DNA of 64,000 nt. Origin: Cylindrodendrum hubeiense (lineage: Eukaryota; Ascomycota; Sordariomycetes; Hypocreales; Nectriaceae). The translations under genes were made by a program, and so were the position numbers. The notes under the pieces were generated by a model that saw only the letters and a program-made list of their open reading frames with translations, had not been told where the DNA came from and ran no database searches. Below, piece by piece: positions 48,318 to 59,454 of the stretch. Within the stretch, counting starts at the first letter, position 1. Every line of letters begins with the position of its first letter. The stretch is from positions 1 through 64,000 of the forward strand of contig JAANBB010000113.1 in the NCBI GenBank assembly GCA_014621425.1, written 5' to 3'.

Positions 48318-49936
48318 CTAAAAGGCCGTCACCGCATTGACATGCCCGTTCTTGAGAACCTCGAAGACCATCCCCGGGAACCCATAGAGCGTGGTGGTCG
48401 AGTCTCCATTGGCCTCCGCCCTGCGCGCACCGCTCTCCTCCCAGCCACCGAGAAACTCGCAGCTACTGCCGGGGCTGTCACCCCAGCCGCGGTTGAGGAC
48501 CATACCACGTTGGCGGGGTTGGCTCTCGCTGCGAGGGAAGACGGAGGCCCAGGCCTCATTCATGCGGTCCTCTATCTGTGGGAACTTGGTCTCCGAGTGG
48601 ACAGGGTTGGAGCCGTCGCTGGAGGGGTCTAGATATGCGATCTCCCACCGGCAGCGGCGGTGGCGGTTGAATTCGTATGATCCGGGGATATTGCCGTGGA
48701 GGACGAGCTTTGTGGCGACGAGGCGGTCAGGGGAATGCGATTTGATACCGTTCTCACCCCCAGCCTCAGCGATTGGGTTGATGCCTGGGGGTGGTTGCGA
48801 TGGAGGGACGCGAGTCGAAACAAGGATGTCGAATCCTAGATAGAAGTAGTTATAAAAGCACTCGCCAGTAGCGGCGGTCCCAATTTGATCGTCAATGGCC
48901 TCCTCGTCGTCAGATACGTCGGACGCCGTATTCATCGACGATTGGTCAGTATCAGTGAGGTCCTCGGGGCGGCTGAGATCGGCGGCATTAGGACGGGATC
49001 GCGTGTTGCTGGGGGCGCGCATCTTATGAATGACCATCTTCTGGTCGTTTTTCCGGTAGATGGCGTTGGGAGGGCCCAGTTCCATGAGTAGCTCTTGGGG
49101 AGTAGTTTCACCCATGTTCACCCAAAAGGAATTGCTGGTCCACTTGCGGAAGAACTGGACTTTCCCGCCGCCGTGTAACCGGATAAGAGAGATCTCGTCG
49201 GGGTACACATCCTTGCCTCGAGGTATCACGGTGGTGGACTTGATGCTCGGTAGGATCTCGGTCCACAGAGTTGGTCGAGCGTCAGCCCAGGAATCACCGC
49301 TGAACACGGCCATCGACGTTGCAACCTGGCTCGTCGCTGATGAGAAAATGGAAACGACGTCTTTGTCCGGGTCGTATGCAGAGGCCGGCAGGGAAAAGTT
49401 GAAGGCGACGCCTGGGTAGGACAAGACGTAGATGCCATTTTCTTGGCCTGCGGAGGGAGGGATGAACTCGCCCGCGTAGGTCGGACCGAGAAGTCGGTGG
49501 TAGATGTGTCTAAAACTTGGTCCCGAGGTTGAGTCTCCCGGCACGGGCGATGTGGGAGCCGATACGCCATTGACGGGCTTGACTAGATCGCGATCCTTGA
49601 AGGTGATATGGTTCTTGGTGAAGTCGGTAACCTCGATGAGGCGCAGGCGCTGCTCCGGGCCATCGAAGCGTAGACGGACCCCATTCGTGGGAAGCTCTAT
49701 TCCGACGGGTTCGGTGACTGGTCTGTTGGGGGAGTAGAGGAGCTCGAGCTTAGGGAAGCGCTGGGGTTCGGCCTTGAGGCGGGTCAAGACGTCGTGGAGA
49801 GAGGCGCCGAGCACTGTCAACCAAATAAGCGGGTTAGAGACACCTTTTATGATTCATGAGATGCGGATGGTTGAGGGGTTCTACCTAGAAACCCCAGCGC
49901 TCGGCCAGGATAGAGTTGCGCGTTGAAGAGCGACAT
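48318..49936 (-). CDS. UPF0183/PHAF1 family protein (phagophore-associated factor)
   Basis: Homologue of the UPF0183 family; the human member PHAF1 (C16orf70) binds BCAS3 at the phagophore during autophagy. The fungal role is inferred only. Exon 1 is 49936-49885 and exon 2 49813-48318, giving 515 residues. The join fills the conserved opening: MSLFNAQLYPGRALGFLVLG, with the short intron removing an in-frame stop. The donor is GTAGAA, a weaker match than the other introns in the window, while the acceptor TTGACAG is good. Family features seen: LELLYSPNRPVTEPVGIELP, FRHIYHRLLGPTYAGEF, GIYVLSYPGVAFNFSL, then QELLMELGPPNAIYRKND. An acidic serine-rich loop (ASDVSDDEEAIDDQ, after which the domain resumes at YNYFYLGFDILVSTR) interrupts it. 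The protein ends VFEVLKNGHVNAVTAF. Length is close to that expected for fungal members. Confidence 0.88.
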
Positions 49937-50932
49937 GATCGATGGCCAGATATAGCTGTCGCGGACTATCGCGGGCTATCGCGGAGCTGTCGATGGCGGG
50001 GTAGGGCTGCACCAGCACAGGCGCAGCGCTTGGTGGGCTTGTGATATCGCGTATGATCAGTGAAGTCGAAGAGCATGGGAAGGCGATGCAATGATAGAAA
50101 GAGGGCAAGAGTATTCTGAGGCTGGGTGAATACCGTTACAAGGTCACGGGCATGACGACTGAGTCCAGAGGGAGACCATGTGATGCACGGTGACGCGGGG
50201 CCGGCGGGTAAGGTGAGCGGAGAGACTCACCGGGATGACGTAAGGCAGATTACCCTCACCGAACCCTCACCGAGACGATGCATGTGAATTGGAGGGGCCC
50301 CTGACAGGCTTACGACAACTTGAGGTGAGATTCAACCTGATTCCAGAGAGCACTAAGTATATCATACGCGCCTGCGTGATGGAAATAACCCATACGGTGA
50401 TTCAAATTCAACTGTCTTGTCCTTCCAGTGTTTTGACTCCATACACAGTCACAGCCCAGACCTAACCCAAGCCTTAAAGCAACGAGCCTCGGCCCCAATG
50501 GCCGCGGGACCCCAGTTTCAGGGAAGCTCCCGCGCCAGAGCGCAGACTAAACCCCAGTGGGAACTTAGCGCCGTCGACGCCTGGAGGTCCAGTCAATGGG
50601 CGCCCGTGCGACTGGACGTGCAGGGGTTAGCACGCCGCTCGACCCCTGAAAGGCCCCGTCGATAGCAGTTCTGGATGGGTCCCGTTTCCCCATCACATCT
50701 CCACCGAGCGACCAAAGCTTCTTGTGCATATCAGAAGCTCTGAACTCTCCTCATCCCATATCGCTTCCACCTCTCGATTTGCTTCCGCGCCTCTCTTGCT
50801 GGCACCTGCATCTCTCTGTGATTGTGGAGTCGTTCTAGCTTTGGATAGATTCCTCTCGTCGCGTGACTACACTTCTGCCGTGAGACCTCTTGCTCAAGCT
50901 CATCAAGCTCATCAAGCTGCCAATCCGTTCCC
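49937..50932. other. Divergent promoter region, PHAF1-like / amidase
   Basis: About 1 kb between outward genes. Short direct repeats of TATCGCGG-like units lie at about 49965-49990 and CTCATCAAG repeats at 50898-50915, just upstream of the amidase start. No TATA box was recognised. Confidence 0.45.
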
Positions 50933-52964
50933 ATGGCACCCCCAACTGCCTTCGCCGACTACCCGGAGCCCAAGGAGGGCCCCAAGACCAAATACGACCC
51001 CAAGGTTGAGAACAATCCCGTCTTTCGAGGCCTTCCTCTCGTTGTTGGTGCCAATATGTGAGTCTCCTTCCTGCCAGGCGTTGGAGCTGCTACTAATCCC
51101 CACCTAGCATCTCCAGGGTTGGCTTCCTTCAGCAGCTGTTTTGGGACAATGCCAGGCTCGGCGCTGTGAAAGATATCCCAGAACTCGATGGTGTCCCCTA
51201 TAGATTCCATGTATGGCCATGTCCTGCCCTTCCGAATCCTGTCACTGAGCCGTGAGCAGTGAGGGGATCTCATGCTGACACCCAACAGCCCACCGTGACG
51301 CCTCTGGGTCCCACGTCGCCCATGCTCGAATTTGATGCAGAGCTCCTCGAGGCAAAGCATACCAAGTCAGCGACGCCCTACTACACTGCAAATGACTACC
51401 ATGAGATGTACAAGTTGGGCAAAGTGACCCCTTTCCAGGTCGCTGAGGCTTTGCTGCCCCTTATCACGCGCAGTGGTGAGCCCACCGGCACCTATGATAA
51501 TGCATGGGTCGACTCCCACGGCAAGGACCACCTTGTGTTTGAGGCCGCCAAAGCATCAACTGAGCGCTGGGCGGCTGGCAAGCCCCTGAGCATTCTCGAT
51601 GGAGTTCCAATTGGTGTCAAGGACGATACTTCAGTGAAAGGCTATTCCAACCACAACGGGATGAAGTACAACCCGTCGGTTCCTTTCTTCAAGGAGCAGG
51701 AGGAGTCAGTATGGCCGGTGAAGAAGCTTCAGGAAGCCGGTGCCATCGTTATTGGAAGGAATTGCATGCATGAGCTTGGTTCAGGTATGTTTCTAGTCTC
51801 CGCTCTGTGGAAGACTTGGCTAAATGCTAACTTTGGCTCTAGATACCAGTGGTTGTAATGTATGTCGTATTTCTCCCACCCATATAGACCATTACTGACG
51901 GTTTCCAGGCCGCCCAAGGCACCCCCACAAACTTCCACAACAAGACATACTACCCTGGTGGTTCCTCATCCGGCGCAGCTTCTTCCCTCTCCGCTGGAGT
52001 TGTCCCCATTTGCGTCGGCACTGATGCAGGCGGTAGTGTACGAGTTCCGGCCGCCTTCAATGGCGTATACGGACTCAAGACTACCCACCACCGCACCTTG
52101 TTCATGAACAACACCATGTGCGTGACGGCGCCTCTAGCCAGTTCAGTCGCCGACCTGACCATCGCCTACCGCATTATGTCTCAGCCCAACCCCGAGTGTG
52201 CCGTCCAGAGCCGCTTTGCACTGTCGATTCCCCCTGAGCCGTCGGCCAAGAAGGTAATGGGCATCTATCGTGACTGGTGGAACAAGGCCGACCCGCGCAT
52301 CACCGAGGTGTGCGAGAAGGCCGTCGACTACTTCGCCAACAAGTGCGGTTACGACATTGTCGACATCTCCATCCCGTACGTCCAAGAGACGCAGCTTGCC
52401 CACAGCGCCGTGTGTATCACCGAGATGTCCGAGGCTGCCCGGCATCGCGCCCCTGACTGGCTGTCTCTGGTCGGTGCCGCCAACAAGGTTATCCTGACGG
52501 TTGCAACCAAGACGCCCGCGGCCGACTTCCTCCAGTACAATGCGCTCCGCGAGCTCGTCATGCGTCACTTGGCGTTCCTTTTCCAGAAGCACCCTGGCCT
52601 GCTCATCATGACACCCACGACACCTATGCCCGGCTGGCCAATCGTGCCAGGCGACGAAAAGCATGGCATGAGTGACACCAACAAGACCATTCGAAACATG
52701 CTCTACGTCTTCTTGGGCAACATTACGGGAACTCCCGCGCTGTCGGCGCCAGTCGGGTATATCGACCCCGAGCAAGGCGAGGGCAAACTGCCAGTGGGCC
52801 TGATGGCGACAGGAGAATGGGGAAGTGAGGAACAGCTCCTGGGGTGGGCGCGCGAGGCTGAGGAGTATCTGCATGGCGGGGTTGAGGGGGGTCGACACCG
52901 ACCGAGCGAGTGGCTGGATGTGATGGGTTTGGTGCAAAAGAAAAAGAAGAACTCTGATGCTTAG
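50933..52964 (+). CDS. Amidase signature family hydrolase
   Basis: Hydrolyses C-N bonds of amides; the substrate of this member cannot be told. Exons 50933-51057, 51108-51210, 51289-51784, 51843-51859 (17 bases) and 51909-52964 join in frame to give 598 residues. The catalytic triad of the Ser-cisSer-Lys family is present: Lys 187 in GVPIGVKDD, cis-Ser within GGSSSGAAS (about 266-268), and nucleophile Ser 290 in GTDAGGSVRVPA. The tiny fourth exon encodes DTSGCN and links HELGS to the Asn/Ala-Ala-Gln-Gly part of the motif, so it is needed for a complete active site. The N-terminal ~75 residues before the domain are typical of long fungal members. The end is basic (KKKKNSDA) with no targeting signal seen. 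GatA-like enzymes belong to the same family but this layout looks like the secondary-metabolism or detoxification amidases. Confidence 0.92.
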
Positions 52965-53167
52965 AAAGCTTCAGAGAGTCAAAATTCGACGATGGACTCA
53001 AGTCCAGCTTGTGTGCAGCAATGGTTTCTTCATATTATCAGATTTTATTCCAGGAGAAATTTGGTCAACCTCTCTCCGTAGCTATACACTAAATGTAGCT
53101 CCGTGGTGGGATTCAAGTTGCATCATCATTCTTTGCTCTTAATATATCATGCTTCTAGTGCCATCAT
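52965..53167. other. Convergent 3' spacer
   Basis: A 203-base AT-richer spacer between the amidase and DUF7721 genes; the two 3' untranslated regions very likely overlap. Confidence 0.5.
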
Positions 53168-54190
53168 TTATTTCACAAACTTGGAGGCCAGCCCCATCAA
53201 ACCGCCCTGCTGCTCGCCCTGGCTCTTGAAGTACATCTTCATGGCGACCTCGGTGGCCTTCTGAACGACGGCGTCCTTGCTAGTGCCAGAAGAGACCTTG
53301 TCCTTGGAGGACTTGTCGTCGAAGAGCTAGAGTTGTTGGACCCTGGTCAGCTGTTGCTCGATTCCTATTATGAGGGCGCCACAGATGTAAAGAGGGTTTG
53401 AGGAGGGAGACTAACCTTGCTGGCTTCCGACATGGCAAGACCAAGGTAGGCACTCTGGCTGTTGCTGCTGGTAGATTCGCCCTTGTTAAAGAGCTTCAGA
53501 GCCTGCATGGCAGCGGCAGTGCCGAGGCTGTTCTCGTCGGCGTCGTCGTCATCGTCATCGTACGTCTTCTTGTGCTTGTTGATGGCGTCTAACCTGTTAT
53601 TAGAACCATGGTGGGAAAAGGGACATCTCCACTGTCTCTGGCGGTGAATCAAACTTACCCTCCTCGTCGATGTCATCATCATGGGAGAGCTTCTTCTGGC
53701 TGACGGCGTGAAGGATGCTACCGAAGAAGTGCTTATCACCCGATGAGCCGGCGTTCTTGTCGGCCTCTTCCTTGGCTTCGTTGAAGTCAAGGTCGCCAAG
53801 GAAGCTAGAGAATCCACCACCAGTCTCTGGATCGTGTTAGGGGAGTTTTGTCTGGCTGAGAGTCGCATGGGAGAACGATGGACTAACTGTTCGAGCCGGG
53901 GTCGGGGTACTGCTGCTCATCTAAAAGATCATGTTAGTGAGCCAGATGGCAAAGACGTTTAAATGATGGTGCAATGGAATAAGTAAGTGATTGGGACAGA
54001 GTATGTGAAGTCGGTGTTGTGCTGTGTTGATAGTTGCTCATTTTGGGGTATGAGGTATGAGGGACCACGGATCATGGCGGGGTAATGAATGATGGTGGGG
54101 AGCTTGGGAAGGACGAGCAGGCTTGGTCTTACCCTTGCGGTCATTGTCATCATCGAGGAGGTCCTTGGCGTGGCTGATGAAGGAATTCAT
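53168..54190 (-). CDS. DUF7721 / 'beta-flanking protein' type small acidic protein
   Basis: Function unknown; similar fungal proteins carry the uninformative name 'beta-flanking protein'. Five exons (54190-54133, 53920-53888, 53826-53659, 53588-53416, 53326-53168) with GTAAG or GTTAGT donors join in frame to 196 residues. The protein opens MNSFISHAKDLLDDDNDRK. It then has a short proline patch and a KTGGGFSSFLGDLDF segment. An acidic run (KKTYDDDDDDADENS) follows, and then the conserved C-terminal helical part: LGTAAAMQALKLFN, SAYLGLAMSEASKLFDD, VVQKATEVAMKMYFKSQGEQ. There is no signal peptide or membrane segment. The final ~100 residues are the part I associate with DUF7721. Five exons for under 200 residues is a high intron density for the window. 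A role linked to stress or cytoskeleton has not been shown. Confidence 0.85.
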
Positions 54191-55846
54191 GATGGCGGGT
54201 TTTGTGGAAAATGGCTAAAAGGGTGAAGCTGGAATGGTGTTGTTGATGGTGTTGTTGATGGTGTCGTAAACAAGGAGTCGCGATGCCGAGTGGGGGAGGG
54301 GAAGCGCTGCTAATCAAGGGAGCTGTTGCTTGCTACCTTAAAGGTACCTTACATCACACATGAGACGGCGGCAAGCAGCCCCACGGTAATGGGTGCAACG
54401 ACGCATAAATGGACAGATGTGAGGCACCTACGGGCTTGCCACGGGGATGCGAGTGTAGCCCGTAGTCTGCGGCCTGTAGATTGTACCCAATGGAGACGGG
54501 ATGCGCTGTGACGTGGATCGACAGAGCTGCCAAGCTCCCCATCAAGGCAAAGCCATGTCCCTGGAGTCGCCGACGGCTACTGTAAGTTACGTATGTCCAG
54601 CTCCAGCCACCGATTCACAGCTGTATAACCTAGGTAAGGTAGGTAGGTAGCTATGCGGGGGTCGCGTCACGGACATCAGGAGCCGACGCCATGACAGCGC
54701 TGATGTGAGGATATGATGCCCACCGCCAACGGAAGAGCATCAACAGAGGAGCATCAACAGAGGAGCATCAACAGAAGAGCATCAACAGAGGAGCATCAAC
54801 AGAAGCGCATCATGAGTGCCATACCCAGCTGACAATGCTGCTTCACAGCCGCAGCCGACGGGGGATCGACGCATAGCGCATTCCCGCGGGGGAGGGCCCT
54901 GGGTCCAGACGGCGGGGCTGCGCTCTCCACCCACCACCACCGCCTGAACAGCTGAAATCGGTCCAGCTGGGACCCCCAAGCGCCAGCGACAGGCCGGTGC
55001 GCAGGCCTCCGTCGTGGATAGTGTCAGCTGTGCTTCAGCTTGATTGAGCAGGGCACGAATGGACGCCAGGTTGTGGCAGTGCTGTGTTCCATACAGCTCT
55101 TCACGGAGCTCCATGTATCATAGGCACACGCGGCATCCTATGTGCTTCTCTGCTGGCACGTCTCGCCTCCAGCTTGTCACCCCATCCCCCCAAGCCTAAG
55201 ACTACCTAAGGTATGTAAATTTAGCATCGCAGCCAGCAAACAAACGCCCCGGCCCAGCTGAACATCCACCGCGCCGTCGTTCAACCTGCGGGGCGACCTC
55301 GCCCGAGCCTCCCGCGAACTACTGCCGACTCGGCCGGTCCCCTCATCACCTACCACCAACGTCGGGCCCGACATGAGAACAGTGATTCTCGTGCTACGGC
55401 TCTAACTCAAGTTCATATCTTGACTGCATTCGCCACAATTCAAACATGACTCAGTCACATACACAAGGTAGCTCTGAAGCAGCCCAGAGCAACCCTGAGG
55501 CAACCGTCCACTTGTACCAAGATGCGTCAATTCGTGCACGCTGGTGCATTCTAGAGCACGCGCTTTTGTCTGTTCTCGTGTTTCCCCCAGGTATCATTGT
55601 ACAGCCGCAGTTCAAAGCAGAAAATAACACACAACACACACCCAAAAAGACTTCATCAACTGAGTCGCCCATAATCGTCTTGTACCACCCCGGTTGCCTT
55701 CAAATGCTTCTGGAAAACATCCCAACTCCATCATCAGAAGGAAATCATTGCCAGTATCGTAGCCGTTCGATTTGTCCCCATTTGTCTCCTACGCCTGTCG
55801 CTCACCGCCCTCCTTCACCATACACCGTTGGAAGAGGTGCATTCTC
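54191..55846. other. Upstream of the DUF7721 gene, downstream of WC-2
   Basis: 1.66 kb with no supported gene. It contains a TAGG-rich motif at about 54628-54652 and a 15-base tandem repeat at 54732-54806. The frame at 55446-56096 on the plus strand runs into WC-2 exons on the other strand and is rejected. Confidence 0.5.
54732..54806. repeat. 15-base tandem repeat, five copies
   Basis: Five consecutive near-identical copies of GAGCATCAACAGAGG (alternating GG and AA at the unit end), about 550 bases upstream of the DUF7721 start and outside any supported gene. Confidence 0.85.
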
Positions 55847-57446
55847 TCAAGACATGGCGTGGTCCACGGCAGGTGTCGGTTGCGAGGCCGGGTTGTTTAG
55901 ATTATTCCTCTTCTTCTCCTTCTTCGCCCATCGTAAACCGCAGGCGTTACACAGCGTCTTGGGTCCGCTAGGTCCCTTTCTCCATTCTGGCGAGTCGAGG
56001 GTTCCTATCCATGTGAGCACTGATATGCCCAGAGCGGACGAAACCGTCGGGAAAACCTACCACAGTCCGTACACACGTATTCCTCAGATGTTTTGAGCTT
56101 CTTCTTCTTCTCTCCTGTTCTCGGATCTCGATCCATCGGAATTGCGATCCCCGCGTCTCCCTTGATGAGCGTGGGACTCGCATTCCCGGTCGTGATGCCT
56201 CGGCTGCGCTCCCCTTCGATGTACCGTAGCCCCGTAAGCATCTCGATAGTATCTGTGTGTGAAGCTCCCTCGTAGCGAGCCATCTTGTCCCGTAGGGAAT
56301 CTGGGCGACTGCCAGCTGCCGCACCTTCCAGGTTTTCTCGCGTGAGCGCGATGTTGAGGGCGTTACGGTCTGCCTCTGATAGCTGGTCGTTGCCTTCGGT
56401 GCGGTGAAAGGTGCCCGAGGAGCCCTCCGTATTCTCCGATGGGGTCACATCAGACCTACCCTCCTGGCTCTGCACCCACTGCTTCTGTGCCTCGCTGGTT
56501 TCGGCTTCCTCCTCCTGACGAAGCTCTGCAATGCGCCGCTTCAGTCGCTCGTTCTCAATCTTGTGTTCTAGGAAGGAGTCGAGGAGGCCAGCGTTCTTGG
56601 TCGGATACGGGCGTGACATCATGAAAACAGCTTGACAAAAGGGAGACTGGTTGTTGGGGTTGGGTGCGAACTTGGCACCCGCAATGTGTGCGTGACCAAC
56701 CGTCTCGAAAATGGCATACTCGCCGTCCTTCTTCTTGAAGCGGTAAAACATGCGCAGCGGGTTGCCCGAGGCGATGGACTCGTTGAGCTCGGCCACAAAG
56801 ACACCTTGATCGTCCGGGTGGATGAGGTCTTTGAGGAAGACATCCTGGATCTCTTCGGTGGAATAGCCCGTGACGCTGGTGATGCTTGGAGATGCGTACT
56901 TGATGCGACCGTCGGTATTGAGGATCTGCAAGAAATCCTTGATCTCCTCGACCACCTTTGCAGGCCAGTTCCGTCGTTTGGTAAACTCCGTGAGAGTGTT
57001 GCCAGTCATCAGATTCAGCGGGCCGAACGAGCCGGGGGGCACAGGTCCAGCACCAGGGACGTTATTGGCAGCAGTGTTGAACTGGTTTTCGGCTCGGGCA
57101 ATCGACTCCTCGGTCGTCGCGGCGGCGTCGGGGCCGCCAAACTCGGGCGTGAGGCTCGGGTCGTCGGCAGCGTCGATGGTCATGGGCACGTCGACCTCGC
57201 CCATGGAGCCGAACATGGTCTGGTCCAAGAGGGCCATGAAGTCGGAATTGTCCTGCCCGTCGGCACCCATCTGCGGAGAGTTAGCGGTCGCAGCTGGCGG
57301 GAGGCCATGGTGGCCTAGAGGGGGGTGGTGAGAGGATGAGAGACCTGGCCAGGCGTCATGTCATGAAGCGATCCAATGTCGAGGTTGGCGAAGCCAAATA
57401 GGTTGGTTGGAGGGGGAGGGGGAGGTGGAGGTGGCCCGTGGGACAT
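55847..57446 (-). CDS. wc-2: White Collar-2, GATA/PAS transcription factor of the blue-light receptor complex
   Basis: WC-2 pairs with the photoreceptor WC-1 to activate light-induced and clock genes in the nucleus (established in Neurospora). Exons 57446-57345, 57270-56061 and 56004-55847 give 489 residues, slightly shorter than the Neurospora protein. Start [13 protein letters not shown] matches the Pro-rich WC-2 N-terminus; intron 1 (donor GTCTCT, branch GCTAACTC) is weak but both exons fit the family. A PAS domain covers about 139-234 ([20 protein letters not shown], then [12 protein letters not shown]). A charged coiled coil follows at ~260-300. A single GATA zinc finger lies at 434-459: CTDC, 18-residue loop, CNAC, with [16 protein letters not shown] in the loop, split by intron 2 at the fourth finger residue. 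A basic tail KKEKKRNN and a short end follow. Typical Gln/Gly-rich expansion is missing. Divergent from RAD50. Confidence 0.96.
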
Positions 57447-58681
57447 GGTTGATGCGCCGCCTTCATGTGGCAATCTAGTAATTGCATTGGCGAAGCGCAG
57501 GGCCGCACTGTGACGGCCGAGGGCGGCAGGGCGGCGGCAGAACGACTCGCCTCAGACGTCACGACAACGGCCGAAATGACAAAGGACGGTGCGCAAACGA
57601 TGACTGGACATGGACGAAGGGAACCGTCGCCGCTGGCACTCGACTGCTGCGAGAAAGGAAATAGATGCGCCAGTGTGGGAAACAAGGTGTGAGAGAAATG
57701 CGGAAAAGAGGAGGTGCAGGAGGGAAGAAGAACCCAGACGACCAAGCTGGCCAAGAAAGAGGAGACGAGCTCCGAGACGGGATGCCACAGAACGGCACAG
57801 GATTACACATAGGCGGAAGACTACAGGCAAGCGACCACGGGTGAGAGACTACGGGCGGAAGCACAGGACAATGGGATGACACGGCACCGACACAGCACAA
57901 CACGAAGCGGCACGGGACGGAGGGCGGCATGCAATGAAGCAAACGTTGCACGACCAACCCGGCCGCCAACTGTACCTGCTCCAGTATACAAGCATACCTG
58001 GGCGGACTAGGCGGAGCATCTTCGAGTCCCTGAAGATCTGTGCGGGAATCGCAGTGGTACTGTACCACGGATGGGAAAGTGGCCAAATGTCATGCTGGGA
58101 TGCTGCAAAATCAGAAGATGCGAACCTCGCGACGCTACCCAAACGTACACCGGAGTAAACTCCCCGGTAAAAGCGGGTTTCCCACTAGATAGAATGCAAG
58201 GTTATGTCCCCCGTATTGTAGCATATTAACTGGCCATCGTGGTTTATGCTCCCTTGGTTCTGTGTTGGCGGTTGAATACCTAGGTAGGTAGGCAGGGATT
58301 GTTGTAGTTGATACATTACGAGGCTGCTTTGTAAGTGCCACCCGCACCTCGGACACTGAGGGAACATCACTACAGATCGGGTTGGGGGAGGAATTGACAC
58401 CCGTTCGGAATCTCTGGGAGCAGTCTAGTACATCCATGGCAGGCGGCCCGGTCAACTAGTGGCGCCGAAAGAAGCTGTGAAAAGGAAATGCCCCGTGTGA
58501 AACCGGGATGTGGCATGAAGGTACGTGACCGGGCTAGGTTCTTCTGACAGTTCAGCCTTCAGCCTTCGTGCTCAGTGACACCTTAAACTCGAGTTATCAC
58601 CTTTGGCTGGCGCGGCTGCAGCTGCATACCAAAAACTGCAGCACCACCTCTATCAACATGATCGGCACTGGAGGAATGATT

Positions 58682-58703
58682 GTGGCGGTGGCGGTGGCGG
58701 TGA
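58682..58703. repeat. GGTGGC hexamer repeat
   Basis: About 3.5 units of GGTGGC, in the WC-2/RAD50 intergenic region. Confidence 0.8.
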
Positions 58704-59161
58704 CAGCCTGTCGCTGATGGCCAGGGTCCTACTTGGTTGACGCAACTCCAGGGTCCAGCCGACTGGAGGGGTGGCGCCGTGTGATGATCCCTAAGGGTCC
58801 TATGATGCCCTCGGCTTGTGATGGAGGTGACCACCCTCTGCACCATGGAAACGACCTGTCCAGCATCGGCCGCTGGGGTGCCCAGTTCGGTTGCGCTAGG
58901 ATGAGCATGTCTTGAGTCTCGTCATCATGACAGAGCAAAAGGTGAGAAATGAGGCTTCATCGGCGCCCGCTCGACACCACAAAGTCCAGGTAAGGAACCT
59001 GGACCCCGCTGACAGCCTCCGGGGCTTGAGTTTCAGAACCAAGCCAGGTACCCAAAGTCGAAATGGGTTAGGTGTGGCCTGGTGACTCCCGAATCCAGAC
59101 GATTCGTGAGCGACGATTGCTTTGCTCGGCATGGATACGCCGTTCAGTCAATGTGCAGCGT

Positions 59162-59185
59162 ACCTACCTACCTAGGTAGGTAGGT
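59162..59185. repeat. 24-base perfect palindrome (ACCT)3(AGGT)3
   Basis: Three ACCT units followed directly by three AGGT units, a perfect inverted repeat with no spacer. Lies 270 bases upstream of the RAD50 ATG, so it could sit in its promoter or leader. Confidence 0.9.
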
Positions 59186-59454
59186 GCCTAGGGAGGTTCC
59201 TAGTATAATGACAGCTTTTGGAGACCCGCCGAAACCGCGGCCAAATTGATTCGGGTCACGTGAGAACGCATCCTTGCCCCCTGAGCTCCCAAACGCGTGA
59301 CTGTCTCCGTCGCGTCTGACAGGTCGCTCGCTGCCTGGTTCAAGATCCAGGTCCACACTAACCGCCCTCCCCAATATCAGAAATCACCACTTTCCAGCCC
59401 TCGTGGTGAACGGGTTACATATCATACACTTGCCCCATGCGGTAGTCGTTCATA

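Larger units (their letters stand above)
57447..59454. other. Divergent upstream region shared by WC-2 and RAD50
   Basis: 2.0 kb between outward genes. Contains a TACCTAGG/TAGG motif at 58277-58293, a GGTGGC repeat at 58682-58703 and, 270 bases before the RAD50 start, a 24-base perfect palindrome (59162-59185). No gene supported within it. Confidence 0.5.

Noticed and set aside
55446..56096. 216-codon plus-strand frame
   Set aside because: Its right part is antisense to WC-2 exon 3 and the end of exon 2, including the zinc finger; the rest lacks any motif.
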